Assembly: GCA_015680905.1 (NCBI GenBank)
Contig: CM027379.1
Span: 31,762,501-31,826,500 of the forward strand
Source: Coptis chinensis
Lineage: Eukaryota; Streptophyta; Magnoliopsida; Ranunculales; Ranunculaceae
Length of the DNA: 64,000 nt
Reading direction: 5' to 3'
A program made the translations under genes and the position numbers. The stretch's first letter is position 1. Each line of letters starts with the position of its first letter. Under the pieces are notes generated by a model that was given only the letters and a program-made list of their open reading frames with translations, was not told the DNA's origin and did not search any database. Shown here one piece after another: positions 23,091-34,309 of this stretch.

Positions 23091-25056
23091 CCCAAAGAAA
23101 ACAAAATCATTCACTCATTAAGGTTTAGGCAATGGAAACGTCCCGCTAGGTAAACGAGGCATGTTAAGATTTGTTACTCGAAGGATGAAAATATATAAAG
23201 AAACATTTGAACAAATCCGAGACAAAGAATGGGCAGAAATTTGGTAGACTATTATCTTTTAGCATGCTAAGGAAATGCATTTCCTTATTGAGGGGGCCTT
23301 GACCTACACATCCACGCTAGATGGTAAATTTGAGCTTTCCATTGTGCATATATCTAGCTAAAAATTATGTTTAGGTGTTATTGTCTTTCATTATTTAGTG
23401 TGCTATGTTTTCGGTGTGCTATTATACATTTCATTGTTCCTTTCTGTATAATATATTATGTTCTCCAACCTTTCCGCTCCACCAATCTAGCTTTAATTTT
23501 GCTCCACGGTTCTCGTAATTTCTCTCTTCATTTATTGATACTTCAGGACTAAGCATCATTATGTTTGGGGGTGCTTTTAACTTGTAGCAAAAATTAGGCA
23601 ACTTGTAGCTTGTATATATAGTTTTATTTTTCGGATTAATAATTGTACTTAGTGACAAAGTCTTGTTTCCTTTTCAATGATGAAAATTGTTTAGAAATCT
23701 CACATTAATTATCTGAATTAGGATTCGTTTTTAAGAAACTTAAGATAATCATTATGCAATAGCTTATCATCTTTTCATGAACATTCATGTCGCGAAAGTA
23801 TCATCAGAATGTACATAGCAAGAAGTTTCGGAACCAACGGTTAGTTACTTAAACGATCAATCACGTGAGAATCTAACAAAAAACACCGATATGTGTGATA
23901 TGTGAGTAATGACATAGAGGAGTAGTTTTCCCGACAGAGAAAATCACGATCTACTTACTTGATCACCACCCAAACCCTAAAGAGAATTTAGGCCTTCTTT
24001 GGATCGACATAGCTAAAAAAATTCTTACATGTTACAAATTTTCTTTGCTAGTCACTCCATCGAACCTTTCATCAAACCTTTCACTTTTACCAAAATTCTC
24101 TTTACCCATCTATTAAACAAAATAAAAGAACCTACCTGAGTGATAAGTATAAAAAATAGGTTGAAATGTGGAAAAATAAAGAGAAAGACTTGTCTCCAAA
24201 ATAAAAGTCAGTTACTTGCTTCGGGGAAGAAAAAATAGAATCATGTTCTTAAGTTAAAAAAAAAAAAAAAAAAAATCAATATCCAAGACTTAAGAACAAG
24301 GTTGGAAAACGTATAGTTAAGAAGAAAGAAAACAAGGATTTCTCTAGTATAAATATCTTGAAGACCTATTCTCTCATACTCATAAATTTTGATTATCCAT
24401 TTCCATTTTCTTCTACACCATCACCTAATCCCACAATACCTAATAAAGACTCTAGCTCATTTAGGAGTAGGAAGGTGTGATAATAAGTAGTAGGCGTGAT
24501 TGATCAACCTGAAGCTTCCGTCATTGAGATGTGAGGAGGCGTGTGCCCACTACACATTGGAGTTAATGAAACTTGAGTGGAAAATTTTTGAGTGAATTTG
24601 TGTTTCGACTGCGGACACTGTGAGAACCCATTTAGGTATTTCTCCAAAGAATCGAAAGCGACCCTACTAGTACATTTTAATGAAAAGTTCACTGCATGCA
24701 TGATCATATGTAGATGTTTTAATTATTGAAGCATATTAATCCTGAGTTTCAAAGAAATCAATCTCGCGTCCCTACTAAGGAGATGTATGGATATCCGAGA
24801 TTAATTTAGGAAAGCGAGTTTTTGTTACCGAAGTCGTTGTATTATAAATGAAGTTTGTGAGTATCTTCTAGGAAAACTCTCAATGAAGCTATAACTCGTC
24901 CACTAGGGAATTCCTAGTGGTTTAAGAATGCTGTTGTATATAGATACAACGCTCTCGCTAAACAGAATTAGTTAGGACTACACATTTTGGCCACTTATCT
25001 ATTTTAATGTCTCTTCTTTGGCTTAAGGAACGAACAAAGTCTTTTTGGGGGTAGTG
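23091..25056 (+). other. 3' untranslated region of the plus-strand Athila-like element
   Basis: No coding block is recognised. A G-rich tract TTTGGGGGTG (23564-23573) and a second, TTTTTGGGGGTAG (25042-25054), resemble Athila polypurine tracts. A 20-base A run lies at about 24257-24276. A large non-coding interval between env and 3' LTR is normal for Athila elements. Confidence 0.4.
25042..25054 (+). other. Polypurine tract
   Basis: TTTTTGGGGGTAG lies two bases before the TGATAAAGCACCC start of the candidate 3' LTR, the position where plus-strand DNA synthesis is primed. Confidence 0.5.
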
Positions 25057-25411
25057 TGATAAAGCACCCAAAATATTAAACCCTATCGGAGACATATAAA
25101 TTTGGTTAATTATGTGTTTAATAATCATGAAATAAGTATATTTTTGTACTTTTGCGGTATTCGCATGAAACATGAAAATATAAAGCACGAAGAACGATGT
25201 ATATATGAATTCTTCCAAATCAGCCATGTGAAACCCAACAAATCCCGAAGCATCAAGACTTCCGGAGCTCCTACCGCTTTGAACTAGGACTCGAATGAAA
25301 CAAGCGAGCTGCTTTCGACAATCGGGGCGATGAACTCTACGTATAGGGGAAAAGTTGTAAAATTGTCGTTAATCGACCGCCACTAGATCGCAGACGTGGA
25401 CCCACTATCAC
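25057..25411 (+). repeat. Start of candidate Athila 3' LTR (right end not fixed)
   Basis: Starts TGATAAAGCACCCAAAATATTAAACCC, parallel to TGATAAGAGCCCAAAA...TTTTAACCC of the other Athila LTRs, directly after a polypurine tract. A possible end at ACTATCA (25405-25411) gives only 355 bp. Either the LTR is truncated or it continues into the A/T-rich DNA beyond; this could not be decided. Confidence 0.45.
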
Positions 25412-25475
25412 AGCCCGCAAGATTTGACGAGTCATCAATCATGGAGCATCTCAAGACAAAAATGCCAAATTATTG

Positions 25476-25556
25476 GTGCAAAGTTGACACCTTGCATTTA
25501 AATTAATTGTATTGGGTGTTAATAGTGAAAAAAAAAAAAAACAAGGTGTCACTTTG
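25476..25556. repeat. Small inverted repeat
   Basis: GCAAAGTTGACACCTTG on the left is answered by CAAGGTGTCACTTTGC on the right, with about 45 bp between, including a run of A. Possibly a very short MITE or foldback remnant. Confidence 0.5.
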
Positions 25557-26813
25557 CTTTAATGTGGTGGATAAAAATGAGGTAAAATGAGGTTTGGTGT
25601 TTGAGGTGGGATGAGGGAAGAATTGAAAAAGGAAGGAAGAAAACAAACAAGGGGGGGAGACACTCCATTTACCCATGACTTCTTTTCCTTTACCATGCAT
25701 TATTTTAGTTCCTTATCTCTTAGTTTTTATCGAAGTTTTTAGTTTTGTAGAAAGCTTGTAATAGTTTAATGGAGGAAACCTTGTGTTCTTCTAGTTAAAA
25801 ACAAATCTAAAATGCAAGTGAGTTTATATAGATAGTTTCTTTTTGTTCTCTTTTATACCTACACTATTGTTGTATGATATAAGAAATTGTACAAATTTAG
25901 TAAGTTTCATTGTGGAGTACACTTTAAACTTAATTTTGACTAGTTTATGTTAAGTTGTATGGGTTGAGAGAAAACACAAAGATGGATTAAATTTTAAATG
26001 AAGTTTTACGGATTCTAAAATTGAATCCGTGTTCTATTTTATGAAAAACTCATTTGACTCAATTCTATCGGTTCATTATTTTAGTTTATTGAAGTTGAGC
26101 TAAATTGTATTGAGAGATCTGAGTTTTATTTTGCTCTCTTTACTTATTGTTTAAGATTTTTCTTTTAAATGACTACAATGGTTTTATGTTTACAATCACA
26201 TAAAATTAATTTTAAATTGTCATATTTAATATTTATTTTATTTTTTATTTGATATATCTTTTTTTTTATTACTACGCCCTTCGATGAGGCTACTTTCAAG
26301 CCTTCCGCCCTAAGGCACAGGGAAGGTGTTGCGCCTTAGGTGCGCTTTAACGCCTTTCCTACACTGGTATTAACTAATACCAAGACTTGTATAATGCTGG
26401 ATTAGATAAAATAAAACACGCACACGTACTCTGACAAAATACTACGGCACAACATCAAATGCTGTATTGAGTTATAGTTTGACTGGTCTTATTTGATGTA
26501 GTTCAATTATTTTAAATGTTCTGTAAACCTGTTTTTTAGTTCACTCTATCATTCGCGGTTACTGGATTCAACGAGACTCAAACTAAAATCTTAGGAAGAA
26601 TATGCCGAGTTTTAGGTTTGAACTATCCATTGAGAAAATGTACTATAATTGAAGTACCATCTCTTTCACTATTGATGCTCCATAAATTATTCATGATTAT
26701 AAATTCCGAACAAAAGCTGAGCCAATTGTTTGTTGTAGCTTCCTCTTAGTACTTTTTGTTTTACATAGTGAAAGTGTTCTAATCACAATCATACTCTTTG
26801 GTCAAATTCACAG
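25557..26813. other. Region upstream of the STP exon; no exon seen
   Basis: A/T-rich DNA with no recognisable coding block. If the STP gene is complete, this is part of the intron ahead of the exon at 26814. 26280-26360 holds a GC-richer patch with CGCCTTAGGTGCGCTTTAACGCC, of unknown nature. The acceptor is TTCACAG at 26807-26813. Confidence 0.4.
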
Positions 26814-27440
26814 GCGGTACCTCTATTTCTTTCGGAGATGGCTCCTTGCCAACACCGCGGTAAACTCAACAATATCTTCCAACTGATGATCACAATTGGG
26901 ATTTGTTTAGCTAATTTAGTAAACTATGAAACCAACACGATTAAAGGAGGTTGGGGATGGCGTTTGAGCTTGGGTCTTGCTGTTGTCCCTGCTTGCGCTA
27001 TGATCATTGGATCCATTTTCGTTCCTGACACACCGAGATCCATGATCGACCGTGGTAAGAATGATGAGGCCAAAGAAACTCTTAGACGCATTCGTGGAAC
27101 TGTCGATGTTGATGCAGAATACAAGGATATGGTGGTACAATCAAAGTTTAAGGACAATGAGCAGTCCTGGAAAGCAATCTTTTCCAGGAAGTACAGGCCA
27201 CAACTTGTGATGGCTTTGGCCATCCCATTCTTCCAACAATTTACAGGAATCAATGTTATTATGTTTTACGCCCCAGTCCTTTTCAGGACAATTGGTCTTG
27301 GAAAGAACGCTTCTCTCATGTCTGCTATGATTACTGGAGCTGTCAATGTTGCTGCCACATTCGTTGCAATTTTCACAGTTGATAAGTTTGGAAGAAAGCT
27401 TCTATTCAACATAGGTGGAGTCGTAATGCTCATTTGCGAG
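26814..27440 (+). CDS. STP-like exon A (209 codons)
   Basis: Exactly 209 in-frame codons between CAG and GTAACT splice sites. Covers the central half of the transporter: a membrane segment (QLMITIGICLANLVNY), the central loop after PDTPR, and the substrate-binding helix with QQFTGIN. No stop or frame shift, so decay of this exon has been slight or recent. Confidence 0.9.
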
Positions 27441-27606
27441 GTAACTATTCTTACCCTTGTCCTATATATTTATTCTCCTCTTTTCGTTAATGGTTATTTA
27501 TTCTCTCTGTCCAAAGGTAAATTAAGTTGATAGTCGATCAGTGTATCACCATCAGTTGGTTGAAGTTTGTGTTTCCTAACTAATTCTGTGCATTTGCATT
27601 ATGCAG

Positions 27607-27966
27607 ATTGTGATCGGATCTGTAATTGCATACAAGTTTGGCTGGAATGGACTTGGAAAAATTTCAGGATGGTATTCCACCATTTTGCTATTTTTTATTT
27701 GCGTCTATGTCGGGGGCTTTGCTTTCTCATGGGGCCCTCTTGGATGGTTGGTGCCTAGTGAAATATTCCCCATTGAAGTCCGTTCGACTCTACAATGTGT
27801 TACTGTTGCTATGAATATGTTGATTACTTTCATCATCGGTCAAGCTTTCCTCTGGGCATTGTGTCACGCAAGGTTTGGATTGTTCTTCGTATTTGCGGTT
27901 TTTGTGATCGCCATGACGCTCTTTATCAACTTATTTTTGCCCGAGACAAAGGGTATTCCTATTGAT
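27607..27966 (+). CDS. STP-like exon B (120 codons, truncated by the LTR insertion)
   Basis: Starts after ATGCAG. Encodes four hydrophobic segments, including WGPLGWLVPSEIFP and the last membrane helix before PETKGIPID. The frame is intact to 27966, where the Tat-like LTR (TGTAGGGG) begins. The original exon continued with what is now 40421-40495. Confidence 0.9.
27962..27966. repeat. TSD TTGAT, left copy
   Basis: Matches 40416-40420 on the other side of the retrotransposon. It is part of the isoleucine-aspartate codons of the STP exon. Confidence 0.9.
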
Positions 27967-28543
27967 TGTAGGGGAGCGATACCCTCATAGGGCATCGCAC
28001 TCGCGTGGAGCATAAGCGAACTGAAGATAGCGAACTCCAAGACAGACCTGAGAACAGCGCCTCTAGCAGGCACTCATAGATTAATCCAAGGCGACCTCCA
28101 AGACCGACCTGCGAGTAGCTCGGTAGGTGGTGCGAACGAAGACATCTCGGTCGCGAACACTTCATCGAATATAGAACGCCGGATAGAAACACATCCCACA
28201 GGGGTAATGATTGCCAATATCTTAGTGGTAATCTCAACACCGGAAATAGGGACTACCGCGATCTACCCCCAATCATAACAGATCCAACCCAACACTCATC
28301 CGCGATCTCCCCCTACATTTGTACAAAAGAATACACGCGTCGAAGGATCTCCTCTCTCAAAACTCTATAAATACCACCCCATTGGAACTACGCCGGACCT
28401 GATTCTTCTCTCCCGGAAAAAGAAAAACGAGAAGAGATCGTGGGCAGATTAAGCTCCGCGGCGACCTCTGGTCACATCAAAAATCCTAACCCTTCCCGTT
28501 CATCCTAGTAGTAATTAGGAGAAAACCAAAACGCTCCTTTACA
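27967..28543 (+). repeat. 5' LTR, Tat-like copy 1
   Basis: Starts TGTAGGGGAGCGATACCC and ends CTCCTTTACA (577 bp). Contains a TATA-like CTATAAATACCACCCC at 28367-28382, the likely promoter. It matches 39837-40415 apart from scattered, mostly indel, differences. Confidence 0.9.
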
Positions 28544-28565
28544 TTGGCGGCCATCGGGGCCGACA
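28544..28565 (+). other. Primer-binding-site region, Tat-like copy 1
   Basis: Directly after the 5' LTR reads TTGGCGGCCATCGGGGC; copy 2 has TTGGCGCCGCCCGTGG at 46265-46280. TGGCGCC is the usual start of plant Ty3/gypsy primer-binding sites; I cannot name the priming tRNA with certainty. Copy 1 looks altered. Confidence 0.55.
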
Positions 28566-28610
28566 TTGGAGAACCACTTGAGATCATCTCTAATTCTCCA
28601 CTTACGAAGC

Positions 28611-29970
28611 ATGGTTAGCATAGAAGCACAAGTTGAACCTTGCTCACGGTTAACGAATGAGAGCATTTCCTTGCTTTCGGGGAGGAAAATGCTACCTTAC
28701 GCCAAAGGTGGGTAGTTATCACTTAACAACAAGTCGGAACGAGTGAACACAAGATCAATGACGTTAATCGGCCAGCCTTAACGAAGTTGTCCCAAAGAAT
28801 TGGCGGACCTCTGCGAAGAAAGACTCGTCCACAGATTGTACACAAGATGCTTAAGGCGTGATCGGCGATCTCGATTCACCGCAGAGGTCCTCCCCAAATC
28901 CTCTCCACACGACTTTATCCCCCACGCTTTCCCATGTAACGACGGCAAAGACACCGCCTCGGTCAACATGTGGCTCGCTATATTCAAAGTCCGGCACTTT
29001 ACGGTTCACCCGAAGTTCGATTATCTCCCACTGCAGATTATTTCCGGCCGGCCTCGAGGATGGCCTCGATCGGTGGTTCTTTCAATCGAGGTCGATTCTA
29101 TCAACAACTTCGAGCAGCTTCATCGATTTGTTCGCCCACCCCGACGCATTAACAAAGCGGAAGAAAGCGCAGATCTTGATTCTCTGTTTCAATTATCTTT
29201 CAAGGAGGGCTTAAACTATTCGTGAATTCCTAGGGCGATTCAAGGCCGAGCTGGCGGGCATGGAAAGTGGCTTGAAAGAATCTTTTCGCCATTAACGGCT
29301 TTTTCTAATGCTTGCCGAAGGAGTCTAAATGGCGACCTTGCTAGGTCGATTGATGAACGCGCCAGAGACATTTGTCCGAAGCTCTACGCTCGGCGTCGAC
29401 AAGTACATCAAGTTGCGAGGAAACCTTAAAACTCCGTGGTTTAGCGAGAGCCCGCGAGGTCGCCCGAAGTCTCGATCGTTCCCGGCAAGAAGAAGCGCCA
29501 GTCAGCTTGCACCACCCAGTGCCGATCGGATAACGATGAGAGAGTTTACTGTCCTCACTCGCTCCCCCAGTCACATACTGGATAAGATCAAGCGCGCCTC
29601 ATTTTTCCGGCCAACCATCAGCAACCCGCGATCGACTGGCAAAACTTTTTGTGCATTTCATAAAGCAAAGTGCCATGAAACCGATGCATCTTTGGGGCTC
29701 AAGCATTATCTCCAAGACCGGTGGAAGGCTGTTAATTCCAAAAATTCACTTGCCATTCGATGGCGCCTGCGTCATCATGCGGAGAGCTCGTCGTGTGTGC
29801 GTAGTCGATCTCCACCTCACCGTTACGCGCGGAGTAGGCACCGCTCGTCCTCCGATAGAAGGGCGTTCGCTGATCGATCTCGTCCACGAGAAGGCAAAGA
29901 CTCGTCCGATCGTGACAATGCTCGCGACTATTCATGTGATTACTTTTCCGGACGATTCGCGTGACCTCAT
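28611..29970 (+). pseudogene. Tat-like gag, copy 1
   Basis: ATG at 28611 corresponds to the gag start of copy 2 (46345). In broken frames it reads the capsid blocks seen in copy 2: the ARYIQS block near 28970, IREFLGRFKAELAGMES at about 29215-29265, and near 29400 YIKLRGNLK. The arginine-rich C-terminal part (RSRSPPHRYARSRHRSSS, 29800-29860) would bind nucleic acid. Repeated frame shifts mean no full Gag is possible. Confidence 0.75.
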
Positions 29971-30059
29971 CCAGAGAAAAGACGGGTTGGCTCTTCGGAA
30001 GTCTATCATTTTACTTCCGCTCCTCCGCTCAAGCGGTTCTGGTCCAGTCGCGGCCACAG

Positions 30060-30520
30060 CGATATCACTTTCGGAGGCCGACTTAAGCAAAGTTTGCCTT
30101 CCTCATAATAACGCGTTATCGGGTCGTTCATGTCAAAATCGCCGACCGAACCGATCAAAGCCCGATCGACCCCGGCAGTTCTTGTGACATCCTATTTTAC
30201 CACACTATGCAAGAGATGAACCTCCCCAAGTCACTTTCGTAGACCTAATCGCCCCTTTACGGGTTCAATGGCTCCGAGCCGACCCATTGGTGACATTATC
30301 TTACGATGTCGGTGGGATCTCGCGAAGATAAAATTACGTAATACTCGGTTCTGCGTTTCGACCGACAAAGAAGTCGCCATACAATGCCATCCTAGAGGCG
30401 GCTTATTTGGATTCATCGGATGCAGCCGTACCATCTACTTTACATCAAGTTCTCCGGCTTCCGGGACCTCGAGGCATGATGGAACTTGGGCAATCAACTT
30501 GAAGCGGCGTACCATTGCAA
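30060..30520 (+). pseudogene. Tat-like aspartic protease, copy 1
   Basis: Corresponds to 47815-48290 in copy 2. Readable fragments include SEADLSKVCLPHN and IDPG-type active-site sequence (GACCCCGGCAGT at 30166-30178), followed by YHTMQEMNLP. Multiple small deletions relative to copy 2 break the frame. Confidence 0.65.
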
Positions 30521-31000
30521 CCAGTCCAATCACCGGATGCACTGCTTTCGTGAATTGCTTCCCACCATACAGAGCCCTCCGGTTTACAATGGCACGGGAC
30601 TTAGTCGCAGTAAATCCAACCCAGCGCCAAGCGCGAACGGGGGCTCCTCCAGCAGAAGTTCTCTCCGCTGCCGATACCGCACTCGCACCCGAAGTCATCA
30701 TCGATGCGCCGATCTGGACCTCCCACTTCAACCAACGCGTCGATACGCGGTCGATTACCTTTGTCGGTTAAAGTTTCGAGACCGCCCGGCTCATATCAAG
30801 CCGCCCACATTAATTCACCGCAGTCGCTTCCATCAATGTGCTTGCGGCCGGGGCCCCCCCGTGTCGTGGATACCCCCGGGCGGCGTTGCAGAAGAAGCTT
30901 CCACATTCGGTGACGGTCCGTCGCCCCACCGTGTGCTCGATCTCCTACGATGGCGAGTTGTTAAGCAATGTTTAAGCCATCACCGTAAAGCCTCAAATGC
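30521..31000 (+). other. Protease-RT spacer, copy 1
   Basis: Corresponds to 48291-48770 of copy 2. Proline/serine/alanine-rich in both copies, with no catalytic motif. Probably a variable connector in the polyprotein. Confidence 0.4.
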
Positions 31001-32100
31001 GAGAAAAGAAAGAGTGAATCTTGGCACCGAAGGCGACCCCAAGTTTGTGTATGTAGGGGCTAACCTCGACCCCACACTCGATCACAACTTGTAAATTTCT
31101 TATCTATGAATAAAGATGTTTTGCTTGGTCGTGATATCGATGTGTCGGAATCGATCCTAACTTCGCATGCCACAAATTAAATGTGAACCCCAATGCCGAC
31201 CGGTTCGACAACGACCTCGCCGACTATCCCCGCGCTTTCAAAAGCCATCAATGACGCAGGTGAAAAACTCAAGCAAGTCGGTTTCATCGAAAGGTAGACT
31301 ACCCCGAGTGGATTGCCAACATTGTCGCCGTCCCCAAAAAAATGGGTTAAACTTTTATGTGTCGATTTCACAAATGTCAATCAAAGCACTTTAAAGATAG
31401 CTTTCCTTGCCTCGCGATTGACCAACCGGGTCGTGCGACCAAACCGTGGTCACTTAACTCCTCTCCTTTATGGATGCGTACAGTGGGTACAACCAAATCC
31501 CACTCGCCGAGGAAGATCAAGAGAAAACTTCGTTCATCACGGAACAAGGGATCTATTGTTACAACGTCCTCCCGTTCGGTCTGAAGAACGCTGGAGCCAC
31601 GTACCAACGCCTAGTCACGGACATGTTCAAAGACATGTTAGGCGACACCATGGAGGTCTACATTGACGACATGGTGGTCAAAAGCAAAAAAGCTGGTGAT
31701 CACCTCACCCACTTAGAACAAGCGTTCTCCAGACTACGCCGTACGGGCATGAAGTTGAACCCCGAAAAATGCCTCTTTGGGGCGTCCTCCGGCAAGTTTT
31801 TAGGGTATCAGGTGTCGCAGCGTGGGATCGAAGCCAATCCTGACCAGATCCGAGCGTTCTTGGATATGCCCGATCCACGCACAAAGAAACAGATACAGAA
31901 GTTGTCAGGAATGGTCGCGGCGCTTAACCGGTTCATATCAAGGGCCTCAGATAAGTGCAGACCGTTCCTACAGCTCCTCAAAAAAGGCGAGCCGTTCTCC
32001 TGGAGCGATCAATGTCATCATGCATTCGCTACTCTCAAAGAGTATCTCACCACGCCTCCCGTCTTAGCCAAGCCAGTACATGGAGAGACACTGGGGCTTT
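31001..32100 (+). pseudogene. Tat-like reverse transcriptase, copy 1
   Basis: The N-terminal blocks (GTEGDPKFVYVGANLDPT at 31024, then DYPEWIANIVAVPKK in a second frame at 31300) are broken. The core is open from 31470: MDAYSGYNQIPLAEEDQEKT with the first catalytic Asp, YNVLPFGLKNAGATYQR, the active-site box EVYIDDMVVKS, LNPEKCLFGASSGKFLGY and the connection region up to SDKCRPFLQLLKKG. The catalytic aspartates are intact. This 238-residue ORF is the best preserved TE coding segment of the window. Confidence 0.9.
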
Positions 32101-32430
32101 ATCTGGCCATATCCGATTTCGCCCATCAGCCTCGATTCTTTAAAAGAGAACAATTCAGAGAAGCCGATCTACTTCACGAGTAAGACACTCACGCCAGCCG
32201 AAAAGAACTACTCCTTCCTGGAACGAGCCGTACTCGCTTTGTTGTATTCCGCACGGAAATTCAGACCGTACTTTCAGGCACATCCAATCAAGGTTCTCAC
32301 CGACCTTCCATTGAAGAAAGTCCTTCATAAAGAAAACAAGACTACTCGAATGGCAGTTTGGGCCGAAGAACTCGGAGAACACCACATCGAGTTCGTCCCC
32401 GCGACTTCTCGGAGAAAGGTCGTCGTTCTT
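32101..32430 (+). pseudogene. Tat-like RNase H (first, retroviral-type position), copy 1
   Basis: In a second frame relative to RT (about 32080-32433) it reads KPIYFTSKTLTPAEKNYSFL, ERAVLALLYSARKFRPYFQ and KTTRMAVWAEELGEHHIEF, the usual RNase H tail of Ty3/gypsy pol. The start (LYLAISDFA) shows the replaced catalytic Asp region common in Tat elements. One frame shift separates it from RT. Confidence 0.85.
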
Positions 32431-32499
32431 TGATTTCCTCGCAGATTTCCGGTCGAAGACCCTAATTGGGAGCAAAACCGAGCTCCCAAAACACGCAAT

Positions 32500-32900
32500 C
32501 GCGAGTCAAATCACCCGGTCTCTCTTTGTGGATGGTTCGGTAACCTCGGTGGAAGCGCATCGAGTCGTCTTAGTTTCCCCGACGGAAATATGATTGAAAA
32601 GTCGGTTAAGATTGACTTTGCCACTTCCAACAATGAAGCCGAGTAACGGAAGCACTAATTGGGGACTAAGGATGGCGGCATACCGCGGCCGGTGTCGAAG
32701 AGCTCCAAGTCTTTAGTGACTCATGAATGGTGTCGTCGCGGGGTTGCAAAAGAGTACACTACCCACGGAAGGTAACCTTTCAAAGTACCTTCAGTCGTTC
32801 ATCGCTTATTGCCTTCTTTTAGCGGTACACATACATCATTTCTTGCGTGAGGAGAATCGCCCTTTGACGGTTTAGCTTTTTGGCTACCCGGACTCGAAGT
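32500..32900 (+). pseudogene. Second, archaeal-type RNase H, copy 1
   Basis: After the first RNase H the sequence reads RSLFVDGS (catalytic Asp, 32517), VVLVSP, then in another frame a NNEAE block (catalytic Glu, 32625-32640), and near 32730 VVAGLQKSTLPTEGNLSKYL. This is the pattern of the archaeal-type RNase H found as an extra domain in Tat elements. Copy 2 has the same blocks at 50270-50730. Decayed by stops and indels. Confidence 0.65.
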
Positions 32901-33089
32901 TGCGTTCCGACAAGTTCTCATTGAGGTAGTCGATCGACCGCATACCAAGTCGACCATACCTTGATGATAAGCGACCTATTTCCTCTCTCCCGCCAGTCAG
33001 TTGAGCCAAACATGGATGCAACCCATCATTGATTATATCCAAAGACGCAAGACGCCCCCGAGAACGCGTACCAGGCCCGGCAGGTCTCT

Positions 33090-34240
33090 TATCAAGCTCG
33101 GCGTTATTGTTTAGTCCAAAACAAGCTATTCAGGAAATCCGCTGGTGGTCCGCACTTACGATGCATTACCCCGCAAGGGGTCAATTGATTTTTTGCCAAA
33201 TTCACGGCGCGCTAATGTGGAAATCACGCCGCCGTGCCATTAGCCCACAAGGCCATCTCCGAGGATATTTCGCCCGGATGCGATCGATGCTAAAGCATCG
33301 TCCTCAAATGTCTCAAATGCCAAACGTTCGCCACAATATCATCCAACCCGCCATTAATCGACAAAGATAGCGAGCCCGCGGGCCATTTCACATGTGGGGC
33401 ATGGACATCATGGGACCATTCATTCCACGAGAAGAAGATCGGCTTCCGCTTTGTCCTAGCCGCCACCGACTACTTCACCAAGTGGGTCGAGGCCATTCCC
33501 TCAAGACACGTCAAAGAGTCCCATGTCCGCGAACTTCATCCGGACTCATATTATCACCAGATTTGGGTTACCACATACACCGGTAATGGACAATGGGCCT
33601 CAATTCAAAGGCGAGCAGTCCAAAAAGAGTTCCTAGCCAAGTGGAAGATCATTCATCGCGTTTTCTACTCCGCGAAGCGCTTTCAGAGTAATGGTCAAGC
33701 GGAAGCCGAACAAAGCTATCTTGGAAAATTTGAAGAAAAAGATTGAGAAGAATAAGAGCCAATGGCCAAATCGGTTGAAAACATTCTATGGGCTCACCGA
33801 CATTTCGCTCAAGATCGCATGAAGTCGCCATTCTCCTTATGTTATGGCGCGAAGCCGTAATTCCCAACCGAATCGACCGTCACTACAACTCGACGGAACT
33901 TGTCGAGTCGGGGCATAACGACTCCGTGTTATCACGAGGACGCCGACCTGGAAGAAAAGCGGGACTTAGCCGCCGCCGAGTCGCCTCTTTATCGACAAAC
34001 TCGAAGAACTCCTACAACAAGCGAAGTTCATCCCTAGGTCTTTTCAACCCGGTGACCTAGTGCTCAAAAAAGACGCAGGGCGACTCCAAGTTAGCACCCA
34101 CATGGGAAGGCCCCTACATAGTGGAACGGCGTCGTTGGCAATGGAGCATCTTTGGATAAGAACCCAAGAGGGGAAGATGTTGCCTCGACCTTGGAATACT
34201 TATCTATTGAAAAAAATTTTATCGATGGCGCCTTTCATGT
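33090..34240 (+). pseudogene. Tat-like integrase, copy 1
   Basis: Matches copy 2 (50840-51985). Pieces include the HH-CC finger region (VLKCLKCQ at 33298), HMWGMDIMGPF (33390), the FRFVLAATDYFTKWVEAIP block (33450), and the C-terminal segment with LKNSYNKRS, FQPGDLVLKK, and TYLLKK at the end. Frame shifts are frequent. Confidence 0.8.
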
Positions 34241-34309
34241 TGTAAATCTTTTGTTTTCATTAATGAAAGACAAGTTTTGCGGTCGACCGATACTATCTAC
34301 TCCGCTTAG

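Larger units (their letters stand above)
12496..25411 (+). mobile_element. Decayed Athila-like Ty3/gypsy retrotransposon, plus strand
   Basis: Domains appear in the order gag, nucleocapsid-like linker, protease, RT, RNase H, integrase, then three env-like modules, a G-rich polypurine-like tract and a candidate 3' LTR beginning TGATAAAGCACCC at 25057. The order, the FMDD active-site variant in RT and the env-like ORFs point to the Athila lineage. No 5' LTR was found upstream of gag: the DNA there (8889-9053 joined to 12496-12840) is unrecognised. The right end is arbitrary, because the end of the 3' LTR could not be fixed. All genes carry stops and frame shifts. Confidence 0.6.

Noticed and set aside
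26280-26360. GC-richer patch (CGCCTTAGGTGCGC...) considered as an exon or transposon end
   Set aside because: No splice sites, frame, inverted terminus or TSD could be shown.
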